64,000 nt of DNA, from assembly GCA_002633005.1 (NCBI GenBank), contig NMRA01000088.1, forward strand, positions 667,318-731,317, read 5' to 3'. This stretch comes from Phoronis australis. Lineage: Eukaryota; Phoronida; Phoronidae. Position numbers and translations under genes: made by a program. This document shows, piece by piece, positions 46,199 through 58,789 of this stretch. The first letter of the stretch is position 1; every line of letters begins with the position of its first letter. Under the pieces are notes generated by a model that ran no database searches, was not told where the DNA came from, and saw only the letters and a list, made by a program, of their open reading frames with translations.

Positions 46199-46881
46199 GA
46201 AAAATGAAAGAAATTTTGGAATTACAAGCGTATTGGATTCGGTCTCGGTCGATACGCGGAATGATGTTTCGTGGGATATTACATCATCTACGCCACTCTC
46301 GGCACGTTTTGTTTAAGTATAGACCGAGTCTAACAATGACATCACAGCTGGTGCACAACAGCTAGCAACTGAAACTAACAGATTGTGTGAGAACGTATTC
46401 AATCAATTTATTTTCAGGTGATAAGTTCACTGCCCCATATTACAAAACATAACATATAACCAATTCTGTCACACTTGCGCACATATTTTACAATAGATTC
46501 GCGTATTTCTTTAAAGATTTGCTCAGGTTTCTTAATTCTTTTATGTTGTTTGTTTTCATCATATTTGCAAAAGTACTGTCGACTATGTTTCTGACAGAGG
46601 GTAAGTATTTTGGCGAAGATTGTTGTATAAAGAGTACACTAATAAAACTGAATTTCATTTTCAACAACATTCAAGTCACTAATACCACATCCTTTGTGAA
46701 TGTACAGTACTCGTTCTTTAACCTGCTTTTGACTTTAAATTGGATTGAGTTCATCTGAACAAAGTTTTCAATATGGATTACATAGTTTTCAATTACTAGA
46801 TAATTTCTAACAGTCGGTATACATCGAGACTGGTCTGCTCCAAAAGTTTTCTATTCCAATATTTTTACACATACTTCAAGA

Positions 46882-47064
46882 TTAATTAACAAAAATCTCC
46901 TTGGTTAATCCACACAATCCTAAAACCAGTTGAGCATAAAAACCCCAGCTATCTCTACAACTTTTAGCAAATTCATATTGCACAGCGTAACATGCTTTGG
47001 CGTATCTATTTTGTAGAAACTTGATAGTTTTAGTAGTTGAGTCGAAAAATGACCCCCCGTGCAC
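46882..47064 (-). pseudogene. C-terminal fragment of a non-LTR retrotransposon ORF
   Basis: Reads KTIKFLQNRYAKACYAVQYE, then FAKSCRDSWGFYAQLVLGLC and GLT. The pattern RY-K-CY---Y----...W---V--LL...G is the tail found after reverse transcriptase in many animal non-LTR elements. The same pattern occurs at 57.9-58.1 kb. No intact reverse transcriptase is attached here. Confidence 0.5.
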
Positions 47065-47399
47065 CCACGGACTTCAACTCCTAAGCTGGATCTTTGCAAA
47101 GAAAAATAAGTGTGAAAACCGAAAAAAAAAAGATGTTAAAAAGCAGAAAAAGTCTCCCACATGCATTTTTTATGCAAAGTAGTGCCGCCATTACCGATTT
47201 TTCGATATTCGACGATATCGGACTTTGTTTTTCCTATAATTGAACAATTCAAGTGTGAAAACTGATATTTTGAGGGTCAAGCATTTCGATGGAATAATTT
47301 TCTTCATAATCTATTGCATCTAATGTGTATTACACGGTTACTTACAATCAATACTACACTGAAAGTCCTGAAGAATAAGTTGGTCATTGGTCTCTAGAG

Positions 47400-49160
47400 G
47401 CATTGCAGTAGAAGATAATCACTTACTTAGAGACGGTGTAGATTGGACGCAGACATTTCGAGCTGGTCCGCCAGGCCTTTATCGATGAGTGAAGAGTCTC
47501 CCTGCGGATAAGGGCGAGGCTATTGTCATATTAAACGCTAGTGAGTACAAGGATAAAATCGATGAACTGTTAACCGATACCAACACTTATTCCCCCTTAA
47601 ACAAGGACCCTACCAACAAATATCTCCAACGATTAGTCAATATTCTCAGGGACTGGAAGAAAAACAAATCTATGAGTGACAAACTGTATTGGCAATTGTA
47701 CCCTGCTTCGGAGGAACCCCCAAGTCATATAGCACCCCCAAGATACACAAAGACAATGAACCTCTGAGACCCATTGTCTCCTGCTGTGGCAGTATTGCTT
47801 GCAACTCTGCAAAGTACTTGGCTGGTGTCCTCAGGCTTCTCCACGGTAACACAATACACAGTGTACGTCACAGTTCCGACTTTGCTGACAGAGTCAAGAA
47901 CCTGGTAGTTCCTGTAGCACACAAGTTAGTGTCATATGATGTTAGTGCTCTCTTCACCAGTATCCCTGTAGATAAGGCCTTCACCATTGTACGCAGGAGA
48001 CTGTCTGATGACCCCACTCTACGCACTGAATTGTCTGTTGAGCAAATTCACCTGCTATTGGCTTTTTGCCTTAATACTGCATATTTAATATGCAACAACA
48101 GATTCTACCAGCAATGCCACGGAGCTGCTATGAGATCTCCTGTGTCTACTATCATAGCCGATATATACTGGAGGAGTTGGAACAGACTGCCTTGGCCTCG
48201 GCACCCAGACCCCCACCCATCTGGCTAAGGTACGTTGACGACACTTTTATTATGCTACCGGAAAATGACATCTCCACTTTTACTGATCACATCGACAGCA
48301 TTGACAACAATATTCAATTCACCATGGAGACAGAATCCAACAGAACCTCACCTTTCTTGGATCTATGTGTACACGTAGTTGATAATGGCTCCATCAAAGT
48401 TACGATCTACAGGAAACCGACTCACACGGACCGATACATTCAGTTTTCATCCAACCACCCTTAAAACACAAACATTCTGTTGCCCGTACCCTCCCGGATA
48501 GAGATGATCGTTACATCACTGACTACCAAGACTATGTCGAAGAAGTTGACCATGTTGAAAATACTTTACGAGCTAATGAATATCAGGAATGGATGTTCAC
48601 AGACCCCCCAAGTGGTAAACCTACTGAAAAACCCGATGGTCCCTCTATCGCCATCCCATACATAAAAGGAGTGTCTGTCTACAACACACTTACAGAACCC
48701 ATGGAATTTCTTCATATATGAAACCCATCAACACTCTTCGATCCTTACTAGTCCGACCCAAAAACAAAACCCCGATAAAATGTGACCAGGAACCTAACCA
48801 CACCTACACTGGAGAAACCAAAAGACCGTTCCTAACCAGGTTCACAGAACAGCAGATATTAGACAGACCCATAGCTGTGGGGGAACATATATTGGCGACT
48901 GGACATTCCATCTCCCTCGAATCATCTAAGATCTTAGCCAAAGAACAGAATTGCTGTGCTCGCAAGTTAAAAGAATCCATATATATCAGCACTCAGCGCC
49001 CTCTCTTGAACCGGAACCGAACGCTGGTTGTGTATTCGAACATTTATACCTAATCAGCGAAAGGCGGGAAACTCCTCACTCATTGACCAGGTCGAAACGT
49101 CTACGTCCAATCTTCACCATCTCTAAGTAAGTTATTACCTTCTACTGCATACACTGAAAG
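47400..49160 (+). mobile_element. Penelope-like retroelement, degenerate, with inverted ends
   Basis: A reverse transcriptase/GIY-YIG pseudogene (next entry) is bounded by inverted copies of one sequence: 47403-47468 and 49084-49150 share 'gcagtagaa', 'acttacttagaga', 'gattggacg', 'agac-tttcga' and 'ctggtc'. Penelope-like elements commonly have terminal repeats in direct or partly inverted arrangement, so the layout fits. Left of it lies a 'cctttatcgatgagtgaa' sequence, also seen inverted in related ends. Confidence 0.75.
47489..49053 (+). pseudogene. Penelope-type reverse transcriptase with GIY-YIG remnant
   Basis: In order: LPADKGEAIVIL near the start, TPKIHKDNEPLRPIVS (47740-47790), KLVSYDVSALFTSIPV (near 47930), AMRSPVSTIIADIY (48130-48170), RYVDDTF (48225-48245, the catalytic Asp pair intact), YRKPTHTDRYIQF (48410-48445). 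At the end comes a worn GIY-YIG nuclease, TYTGETKRPF and GHSIS (48810-48915). The reading frame shifts at about 47715, 48170, 48460 and again near 48718, and the usual Cys pairs before the nuclease are lost. Known: this order is characteristic of Penelope-like elements. Dead copy. Confidence 0.85.
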
Positions 49161-49315
49161 TGTACAGCAGCCAATATAAACACTAAAGGTGCAATTTTTA
49201 GAGCTTATATAGTCAGCTTTTTAGTCAACCGGATTTCACAATTTTCTTTTAATATTTCAAGGAAAAAATGCAGGGAAATGATTGCAGAAATGAGGGCAGT
49301 TATTAGGTGCTGATG

Positions 49316-51112
49316 TCACTGCTTACATGTTCCATCACTCCATGTCACGTTCATCGCTTTCCGTGAAACTGCCATACAACTCTCGTCACTTTCCTCTTCC
49401 ACTTCACAAACATCGGTGAGCAAGATATCAATTAGTGAGTTTGGTAAGATAGGACCACACGGCAACACAGATTCTAACACTCCTTCGTTAGTCCGCATCC
49501 ATCCTTGGTGTTCGTCATATGGTTTTGGCTGTTCAATTACTAGTTCGCAAGCGCGCTTGTACAAAGCGACACGGTGGTTTACTCATTGGATGTGAGGTTT
49601 CTGTGTAGCCAGGCACGGGTTAAGTTGAGCAAGGTCAACCTTGGATTTGTTAGTGAGAATTTCATCTTCAACAACTATGTTGCGCAACATCTTGGTACGA
49701 GTGGCATCTATCAATTACTCACGACTCATACATGAGGCTTGTGAACTCCTCCATCCCTTTCAAAACTTCAGAACCCAATCAATGCCAAGTTGCCTGAATG
49801 CTCAGCGAAACTTTGGATTCTTGTCCAGCTTTTTAAGGAGGTCAGCCTTTCCTTTACTTTTAAAATCACTGGTCCAATCTTCCCCAGTGCATATATAAAA
49901 CCCAAGTACAGTTTCACAGTAACCATTTCCCTTGGATTTTGGCCAAGTCGGAGAGCTTCAGTAGTCGCCGGTGTTTTCCAAACTCTTTATCTAGAAATAC
50001 CAGTCAACTTAATGGCGTATGATGCAGCACAATTACAAAAGGTTCTGACACAGCGTTTCTGTACCCAAGTGAGACAACGCACTGGAGGTTCTTATGTCAG
50101 TCTCTTCGCGGTTGCTGTATATATATGGGTGCTCCTGAGTATGAATCTGAAACATCAGATTAATTTACTTTATGACATCGCAGATTATTTTAAATTAAGA
50201 AATACTCAGAAAATCATGTTCAGAAAAAAGATTGTGAACTTTCCTCGCCATCGGATGTAACATGTTCATGGGTTTTTTCGTCTACAATCAGAATGGCCAT
50301 CTCGCTCTTCTCCAACCTGGAAATTGGCTTCTCACCACTCTAGACTTACGGTAACAGTTGACATAGTTGCGTTTTGTTGTCATCGTTTTCAAGAAACGTT
50401 TTGAAGTCGTACAGTTTTCGTGTATGTGGTCCACCCACGATTATGTTCTCTAAATTGCCACGTTGCAACTGTTTCTGGGCTTTGATGGATTCCGGGAGAT
50501 AGCTGACAGTTGACAACAATAAATGTTTCCTCGACGCCATCTTGTCAAGAACTTGTAAATAGATCTCTCCACATATTGGAGGGAGATTAGCTAACGTGTG
50601 AAGAAGTGTCATGCCATCTTGGATGAATAGAGTATCCTCAGGATAATGAAAGTCTTCTGGAACAGTGTTTTCCTGAAGATAATGCAAAAGGGAGGCTTTG
50701 TTAGTCTTGGAAAAAGGTCATCTCTTGTTCTAAGACGAATCTTCTACTTCGAGACTTCGTCGTCGGATGAGATCTGGAGGCAAAAGTTTTACAATATCAA
50801 GTTCCATATAATCGGCTTTTAATGACCGCGGTAGTTCTGAAGACTGTTAGCATGCCTTCGGAATGTCATCTCAAAGAGTTAGCTCTGTTTTCAGACGTTT
50901 TTCTCTACTTCCTGAACAATATGCTTGTGCCAAAGCATATGGAAGGTTATAATTGATCTATGAAACAGCCAAAATGATAGTGTCACCTCCGTCAATTTTA
51001 TGAAGTTGACGTGGGTTTGCAATGAACCTGTTCTGAAACGATTCATTAGTTTCTCAGAACGGTACCTAAGATTCCCATGCCCGTTCCGTTTTAGTTCCTC
51101 AACGTAAAACAA
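49316..51112 (-). pseudogene. Degenerate copy of an uncharacterised multi-copy ORF family
   Basis: Minus-strand pieces follow in order from high to low coordinates: GHGNLRYRSEKLMNRF (near 51050), LKADYMELDIVKLLPPDLIR (near 50810), NKASLLHYLQEN then LFIQDGMTLLHTLANLPP (50700-50570), LYDFKTFLENDDNKTQLCQL (near 50380), a broken middle, and at 49564-49380 RACELVIEQPKPYDEHQGWM then LPCGPILPNSLIDILLTD. Stops and shifts occur throughout. I recall similar ORFs from other invertebrate genomes, often repeated, but cannot name the family or function. It may be a mobile-element protein or an expanded host gene. Confidence 0.55.
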
Positions 51113-52800
51113 ATAGAAGGAACAGACCTTGATGACGTGATTTTGTTGGACGACGTGATTTTTAAGCTACGGTATGTGTAATTTTTTTGCATTCCTGTTC
51201 CTCTCACAATGCGTAAAGCTGTAAAATTGCCATGTTCACTTACAGAATCTAAATAAAGAATGCATAGGAGTAGAGACTGATCTTTGGCTTCAGTTGATAA
51301 GCTTCGACCTCGTTTTCTTTTTGGAATGATTTTTACATCTGCCTAGACAGCTGCCTTAATTTCAAATGCAGTCCAATTTCCCTGTCCATCACATTGGATT
51401 CGTTCTAATTGACATGTCAGCAAACCGATATGTATATTTTTATGTTAGTTTGTTTTCAAGACGTTTTTTACGTCAAAAGCTGATTTACAGCTTTGATGTG
51501 TTGTCATGTGACTGTCTTAGAAACAATGTTCCTCTTCTTACAAGATGAGAAACAATGTTTCGTTTATTGGAACTAAAATATATTTTCGTTGGGCTACAAC
51601 CTAAACATGATGTCACTGCTTGTTTTCATTTGCCGTCAACATCAAAGTCATGAATTTTATTCAAAAATAGCGGATTTTCATGCCCCACACAGCATATGCT
51701 GAGTGTTTGTAACTGTAAGATAACTTTTATCACTTACTTGTAGTTCTAATGTAATTTTGACCCACAAAACATAAGCCCATACATTAAGCTCTTTCAACTT
51801 TGAAGTTGAAGTGTGGGGTTGCACGGGGGGGCTTTTTTCGACTAGACTATAGGCAATATTTAAAAGGGGACTGTAGTAAAAATAGTGTTGCAGTTAATCG
51901 GTTCCAACACACAAATAAAACTCACATTTGCCCGACTTGCGCGCCAAACAAAAGCCGATTCGTATTCATAGTCAAGACAATGAAATCCTGACAGCGATCT
52001 CTGATATGTCAGTGACGTGTCTGGTGGTCGCCTGCCATCGCTGGGTTGCCAGAACCTTGGCCCAAAGTTGTACAAAAAATATACAGGTTTGCGCCCATAT
52101 GGGTAAAAAATGGACAAATAAAATCTGACTCAAAATTAGTGTTATTAAAACTACCCTCATCCTTGAGTAGGCCTAAACTATATATTTACCGGTGTTGGAA
52201 AAGTTAACGGTCGTTAATCGGCTGCTGCTAAAATTGGAATGCGTTCTCTTGAGTGGGCTTTTGGCGATTACGTCGCCTGACCTTTACCAGTTTCTTTTCC
52301 CCCGATTCTTTTATCAACTGTTCTTCGCTGCCGGCACAAGGTTGCGTACATGTCACAACAAATTAACGTAAATTGGTTTCATTACGTTACAAGTTTTTAA
52401 TATTTTAATACCAGTAAACCGAATTTTAGAACAAACCATGCTGCTGCGAAGCCGTCATCATCTCTCAAAAGACGTTGCAAAATTTTAGGAAATGGCGCGT
52501 GCGACGTGTCATCGATATTTATGATTTTACAAAATAATAAGTTGATGTGAAGGTGGTGTATGAATTCAAGACTTGTAGTAATTTTCATTACAGGCTTTGG
52601 TGTTTTATTACAAGCTTTTCAGTTTCATTCATGCACTTTCGAGAACTTCATGATATTTTCGTAATAGTTTTACAGCCATATCATATATTGAATTTGTTAA
52701 ATGCACGACACTTTTCGTTGCTCACAGTCTTTATTCCGTTACGTTCGTACTTTCGGAACAAAACTCTACTGTCAACTGAACATAGATACAGTAACTGACC
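51113..52800. other. No gene recognised
   Basis: Overlapping frames on both strands around 51800-52160 reflect a locally stop-poor sequence without domain features. Confidence 0.55.
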
Positions 52801-52806
52801 TAGCGT

Positions 52807-52945
52807 GACCCGGGTGAAAATAATTTCCACCTAGGTTGAAATATTTTCCACCCGGGTGAAAATAATTTCCACCTAGGTTGAAATAATTTCCACCCGGGTG
52901 AAAATAATTTCCACCTAGGTTGAAATATTTCATCCTAGGTGGAAA
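52807..52945. repeat. Array of alternating CCCGGG and CCTAGG palindromes, 21-bp pitch
   Basis: CCCGGG at 52809, 52851 and 52893; CCTAGG at 52830, 52872 and 52914, each exactly 21 bases after the last, then CCTAGG at 52934. Each palindrome extends to tttccacc-ggtgaaa type flanks, so both strands read nearly the same. Three 42-bp units in all. Confidence 0.9.
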
Positions 52946-54090
52946 AGGAAAAATAAAAAAATTAATAAACTAAAATAGCGATGATACTTTCGGGCCACCG
53001 TAAGAAACACTCTGAACAAGCTTACTGTACACTTTATAGGCATCCCAAAATGAGACTGAAGCTAATCAAGGTGACCTTACAGCTTAGAAATACGCTGATG
53101 TCACAATTTTATAAGCTGTTCTTTTGTCACGGTAGAGCGCAACCTCTAAATCCATATAACAATTTAGGACGTTTTCTTGCAACCATCATCATTCTGTTCG
53201 ATCCCAGACTATGTTTTGGCTGTACAAGTTCAGTCAAACATGCCACAGGTCAAATGCCCAGTGGGGTCATGTGGCCGTAATTGTGTATTGCTTCAGTTCC
53301 TAGAATCCCATGTACAGTAGTGTGTACCCTGCATGTCTCTTTATTCTATTTGTTGTGATAGTGTGGGTTGTGACCTACAACTACTTCAGATAGGGACTGA
53401 GACTGATTCCTATGTGACAGCGAAGATAAAACCAGGAGAAATAGATAGGGAACTTCATTCCCCAAGACAGCACCAAAATACCTCACCAACACATTAAAGT
53501 TCCGTCATTAAGAGAAGAGAAAATAGCTATGCATGTACTCAGGGTACCTATAAATAAATGCTCTTCAATTAAGCTTACTTAACATTAACTGAGTGTGCAA
53601 TCACTAATTGGTAATTCATTAGTGTTTCGTTTGTGCCTGTTCTAAATCATCCAGGGTATTTGATTTTATTTTTTGTAGTTAATGGATTGAAGGCAACAAA
53701 AAGTAAATATAGCTGTAAACATTAACAGTTTGCCTACCGGTACGCGAAACTTAACTCTTTCTCAAGGAGATCTTATCACCCACTGAGAAGAGGATCAAAT
53801 GATGACAAAAAGTAACGCAAAATGAATTTCACGCTATGATGACAGGAAATGGTGGCAAACTCCGAAATAATTTTATCCTCTCTCACTGAGTCTTGATCAG
53901 CTATAAAATCGTACTTTTGTTTGATTCTTATAACAGCAAATCAAAGTATCCCCTGGCCTTAAAAGTGGCAATCCCAGGTGGTCATCTGGTTGTTTCCTAC
54001 TCTTTTAGTTTAGATTCTGTTGCAGGGAACACGCCTAAAATCTGAAAAGCTACATTTCTCTTAAAAAGCTGTACTCTCAAGATACAATAA
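52946..54090. other. No gene recognised
   Basis: A 99-codon frame at 52981-53280 has no recognisable features. Confidence 0.5.
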
Positions 54091-54245
54091 CAGGCGTGCT
54101 TTCAGTAGACGCTAGGACCTACTGTAGGACCTAGCTAAAACCTAGTCAAAGTCACGTGTTCTCATTTAAAATACACGACAATATTTCACGTAATCTCGCG
54201 AAGTCTTTCTTCTTAGCGAGGTCTAGGACTCTTTATCCACCCTCC
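54091..54245. mobile_element. Single copy of the gctaggacct inverted-repeat family
   Basis: Begins 'ggcgtgctttcagtagacgc' and carries 'taggacctagct', 'gtcacgtg' and 'tagcgaggtc' in the same order as 24127-24436. Confidence 0.55.
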
Positions 54246-55256
54246 TAGCGAACAGGTCAATATAGTGGTCACAATAAGCAGTTGCACAAGACGCGTAAAT
54301 TGTTCACCAACTAAATATAATTTATCATCCCTAACTTTTAGTGGTCGACTTGAAAGGGGAATAAAACGATGAATTTATGTTATTTAAAATTTTCGTGATG
54401 TTTTGCAGAATACGAGATATTTCCCCGTTTCCATTTCCTGTTAACCTATATTTCGAACATCCAGAATCTTCCTTGATTTTCCTTGCATTCTAACATAGCA
54501 AATGTCGATTGTTTTGATTTGCAAAACGTCGAAAAATGTCGTGAAAGAATTGAGGCAAGTTTTTTTTGTTCTCTAGATTTAAAGTGTAATCGATATGGAG
54601 CTCGTAAGTGCAACTTTTAGCCAATGAAATCCCTTGTAACTTTTACAGAACGGTTCCCTCTGTTTGGCAGTCAACGACCTATTGGTGCATAAGTAAATTT
54701 TGTTAAGTTCTTAAAACCTCCAATGTCATATCAAAATCACCTAAAGAACAACCCCACTGGTCGATCAGCTGTCAAATTAGAACTTCCGCATAAACTATCT
54801 GACGATACATTAATTAGCTGGTCTCGAGTTCCCAGCATTTATTGGTCGATACATTCTACGTAAACTCGGGACAGCCAATCACAGCGTAAGTCATCCTCCG
54901 TTGTGTTTAGTTTGAAAAGTCGTCATATATTGCTGCTCGTATCTCCTTGGTTTATGGTATAGTAAAGTATTGTTAGGCGCTGCGTTTGTGAGGGTTGTGA
55001 CAACTCAGTATTTGAGCACGCTGTGGTTCTTTTCGCGTATTGGTAAACATGACATACTGGCGTTGTTCATACGTCACACTCACGTCCGTGGAAATACGAA
55101 ACTTTCAAGCAAAGCCGCTTTTCTTCTGTTTTCCCGTTTTCAGGATATTGAATTCACGGTTGAAATATTCAGTGGTATAAAGGAATTAAGGTTTAACGAT
55201 GATGCGAATGTACTCACTTGTCAAAACAAGGCAACTCGTGTTTTTATCGCTTTAAG

Positions 55257-55330
55257 GAGATTTACAGCATGTCCATGGTATATAACTGAATCTGAGATTT
55301 ACAGCATGTCCATGGTATATAACTTAATCT
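55257..55330. repeat. 37-bp tandem duplication, two copies
   Basis: Units 55257-55293 and 55294-55330 differ at a single base (aactg/aactt). They contain CCATGG and a TATATA-like word. Confidence 0.9.
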
Positions 55331-56844
55331 GTCAAAGCCCTATCAAGCTTCAAGTTGGTAAGTTCCGCAAAAATTCTGTCGCATTATGAAGAGTGGGCTA
55401 ACATTACTCCCAGGCCACAAGAATTTTAAACCTAATACCAAAAACGATTTAGACAGAACAAAATTTAAGACACTAAAAAGACCGGATTAGTGAGCGGATT
55501 AAAGTTATTCAGATTGCATAATTACAAGGGCAGTGCGAGAAGTTAAGACCGAATTATTTCTCGAGCGTTCTCGTTTGCCTCTCAGTGATGTTTGGTTGCT
55601 TTTCCAAACGTTTTATTAGCAATTGAAACGAAAATTTGAATTATTGCTGATAGCTCAGTCGCTCCTCCTTTAGGGTCCAAAAAGTTTTACTCATTTTGAA
55701 TATGATAGCTCATAGTTTAAAAAGAGTTCCCACAAATCTCTTGCAGCGAACGCGCCCCTCGTTTTTTTCCTTCGCTCGCTAACAGGCCACATTCCTTGTT
55801 TACTATTAACACACATTTTGCCTCATTTGTTTCTGTCTATTGTTTTTCAATCCATTTGCGTTTGTACAAGTATGATGACATGCGCTGATCAAGTACGTAA
55901 AATGTCTCATCGTCACAAATATGAACGAAAACTTGTTAAGAAGCGAGACCACCGTTATTCTTCAAGTTACGAGCTCGCAATGGTGACAACTTCGGTAAGG
56001 TTCAGTGGCCGACGAATGGGGTTATGATTTGGCTTTAAACTGCTAGTTTATTGCAAAAGGGTCGATCAGCACTGTTCCAGTTCAAAATAACTGCCAAAAA
56101 ATAGCATTGCTGAATCACACGGTCATTCTGTAAGATCGGTCGCAATCGGAAGACAGCGCTTTCCATAGCTTCTCTTGTACTGAAATTTCGACATTTTACT
56201 TGAGGGTGTTCAGACATAACAGTCCAAACATTTTGCCAAGAAGGGGGAGTACAAGCGAACGAATTTGATTTGAAAGACAAATCGATTAGTAATCACACCC
56301 CGAATAAAAGTAAGATTTCATGATAGCAATCTCATCGCTTTGATTATTTATTGTTTTATCTGGAAGTTTTTCAACGATTGTCGGGATTACTGAAGTTATT
56401 GAATGCTTTAAAATCGCTTTTAGTATGAAAACATGTAATACAATTTCATAAGCTCTCAAATAAATATTTTGAAAGAACGCTGTCCATTCAACTACACAAC
56501 AATAACTAACTTGCAGTGTTACGTCTTAACTTTACAAACATATTGACTCTTGAGCGCAGAATCTAATCTTTGCACACGAACTCGAAATTGGTGTTGATAT
56601 TTCCTGCTATACTCTTTGGCGAACTCAAGAACTGTCTGTTATTCTCTGCTCGAGTACGCTGTGGTTCATGTAGATGACTGCCAATCCTAGGTTGCACTTG
56701 GTGATCCCAACATTAAAGCTACATGTTCTAGTCTGAAGTCTAAATGACGAGTTTTTAGTCGAGCGTGTAGCTCGAATTTAGAGGTCATCAAGTGCGAACT
56801 TGGACTGAATGAATGACGTATTTCACGTAAATAGGCCTTAGCCC

Positions 56845-56936
56845 ACATTACAAATATACAATAAACAGAGAGTACATGATATTTAACCCAACATTACAAA
56901 TATACAATAAACAGAGAGTACATGATATTTAACCCA
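56845..56936. repeat. 46-bp tandem duplication, two copies
   Basis: Units 56845-56890 and 56891-56936 are identical, followed by six bases of a third unit. Confidence 0.9.
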
Positions 56937-57214
56937 ACATTAAGTTACATCAAGAAAATAATTTCGACGTTTCTCAGCATTAATCAAATATTTAGCAATT
57001 TTTCTCAAGTTATTTAAGTTGTGGGTCTCTAGGAGATCCTTGAATACTGCATCGTCCACTTTATAGAATCTAAGTAAAAACTGTACGCACAAATCAGAAT
57101 ATAATTAACATTCGAGAAGAAAGAGTATTTCTTATTCCACTTGACCCCTATTGAAGCACAGACATGTTCTCTCCTCTCTATCAAGACAAATAATTTTCCT
57201 TAATTATTATTAAA

Positions 57215-57742
57215 GAATTAGCCGAACACCTAAATCTTGCCCTAACCAAGCTGTCACTCCTAGACCTGGAGAATCACACCATTATCTTTGCCACCGATTC
57301 CATGGTAGTGTTGATGAAAGTTCAATCTGGAAACCTCCCAGCCAACTGGGGTGTCTTCCGATCACGCCACCCTCATCATGTAGTGATCTGGTCTTTCGTA
57401 CCTGGCCACGCCGGTGTCTTGATTAATGAGCGTGCAGATTACCTCGCTGGCTCATGCACCACCAACCAACCCCTCTACTTATATTCGGCTGACGTTAAGC
57501 TGCTGGCTCGCAAACGCAACCTCGAGCAGACTGCATCTCAGCTGGTTGAGTTCAATGATGGCAGCCGCCTGCTCGAAGCCGGTATTATTTATGGCCATGC
57601 TGCGAAGAGTCACAAGAAGAGCCGTGCCCGAGTGCTGTCTAATCAAATGCTTACAGGCAACGTCAGCCCTGGAGTTCTGCGCCTTCTGCTGTCACGGGGA
57701 TGGTCTGGGGAGGGGATTAATGCACCAGCATATCCCCAATGA
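57215..57742 (+). pseudogene. Retrotransposon RNase H domain fragment
   Basis: Open from ELAEHLNLALTKLSLLDLEN through TIIFATDSMVVLMKV to WSFVPGHAGVLINERADYLA, then a tail to the stop at 57742. The D of TDS, the H of PGH and the D of ERAD are at the positions of RNase H catalytic residues. There is no reverse transcriptase upstream in the same frame, so this is a cut-down copy. It has no internal stop after 57215, which suggests a fairly recent insertion or chance survival. Confidence 0.65.
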
Positions 57743-57864
57743 TCCTGTCCGTGACAGGTATTACAGGTATTACTAAATCTTGCGAAGGCTGCTCTCTAAG
57801 TGAACTGCAGACATGTTGTGTATTTTTCAATGACGATATACTTTTTTTATAATTTTATAAACAT

Positions 57865-58789
57865 CTAACGATTGGAAAGACATTCTGTAACTTCAGTCCT
57901 GGATATCAAGGTCACAGCATCGTTGCTGAAATTCACATCTAAATGAGGCAGTATCGCCTGCGCCTTGTTGTGCCCAAGGCACTTCCAAAACTGTACGTAA
58001 ATAAGGCGTTTCACATTTAGAGCCCAGCAACACTTATTTTGTTCAGCCATTTCATATTGCACAGTATAGCACACACTAACATAGCGATGGCTTGGCATCT
58101 TGACAATCTTTAACCAGGATTTAACAATTCTCAATATTCAGTGTATTATCGTCACTCTACCTCGCTCTCCTCTCACTGCAACGTTTGAAACATGCTGTCC
58201 AATAAGAGCTTACGAAATTTACTGTACATTATTTCAATGTCTTGTGCTGGATGAAATCCGCAAATGTAAGAACCATACAACATAATCGGTACTACTTTTG
58301 CATCAAACAGTTTTAGCCACATTGGCACAGGAACGTCAGTTTATTCAGTCACGTGGTTTTTCAGTACAAAAATAGCCTTCGTTGCTCTATCAGCTAATGC
58401 TTTGTGCGCCTTTGAAAACACTCCCTTGGTGATAAATTTGATTCCTAAATAGTTATACTCTGAAGTCGTTGATAAAATCTCCCCGAATAATTTCCACTTT
58501 TCATAATTTCTTAAATATCCCCCTTACGGAAGATTTTAATTTTTGTTTTTGACATATTCACATGAAGCTTCCATATATTAAAGCATTCTCCTAGTTTGGT
58601 AATTAATCTTCGCATCGCAACAGTGGTTTCTGCAACGAGAACCAAGTAATCGCCAAACAACAGTGAATATAAATTTACAAAACCAATATTTACACACGAG
58701 CCTTGTTCATTTTGTAAATCTTCTTCCACACCTTTTACAATAGACACCCGGTGCAAGTGAACCGCACTCGAGCACAGAATAATGTACAC
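57865..58789 (-). pseudogene. Non-LTR reverse transcriptase fragment, C-terminal half
   Basis: From high to low coordinate: LYSLLFGDYLVLVAETTVAM (a worn form of the YADD region), WKLHVNMSKTKIKIFRKG, then EYNYLGIKFITKGVFSKAHK, a stop within the TE-TDVPVP region, KLFDAKVVPIMLYGSYICGF, and the tail RYVSVCYTVQYEMAEQNKCC. These are the fingers-to-thumb motifs of animal LINE reverse transcriptases. The catalytic Asp pair is changed (FGDY) and the frame is broken, so it is inactive. Confidence 0.75.

Larger units (their letters stand above)
54246..57204. other. No gene recognised; two small tandem duplications inside
   Basis: A CCAAT box (cagccaatcac, near 54872) lies ahead of a 139-codon frame (54970-55389), but that frame contains the 37-bp duplication and no domain. 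A foldback-family fragment is at 56620-56690. Confidence 0.5.

Noticed and set aside
52807-52945. CRISPR-like regular array
   Set aside because: No unique spacers, animal genome, and the units are palindromic and continuous.
54970-55389. 139-codon frame after a CCAAT box
   Set aside because: Contains a fresh 37-bp tandem duplication and no recognisable domain. Not called as a gene.
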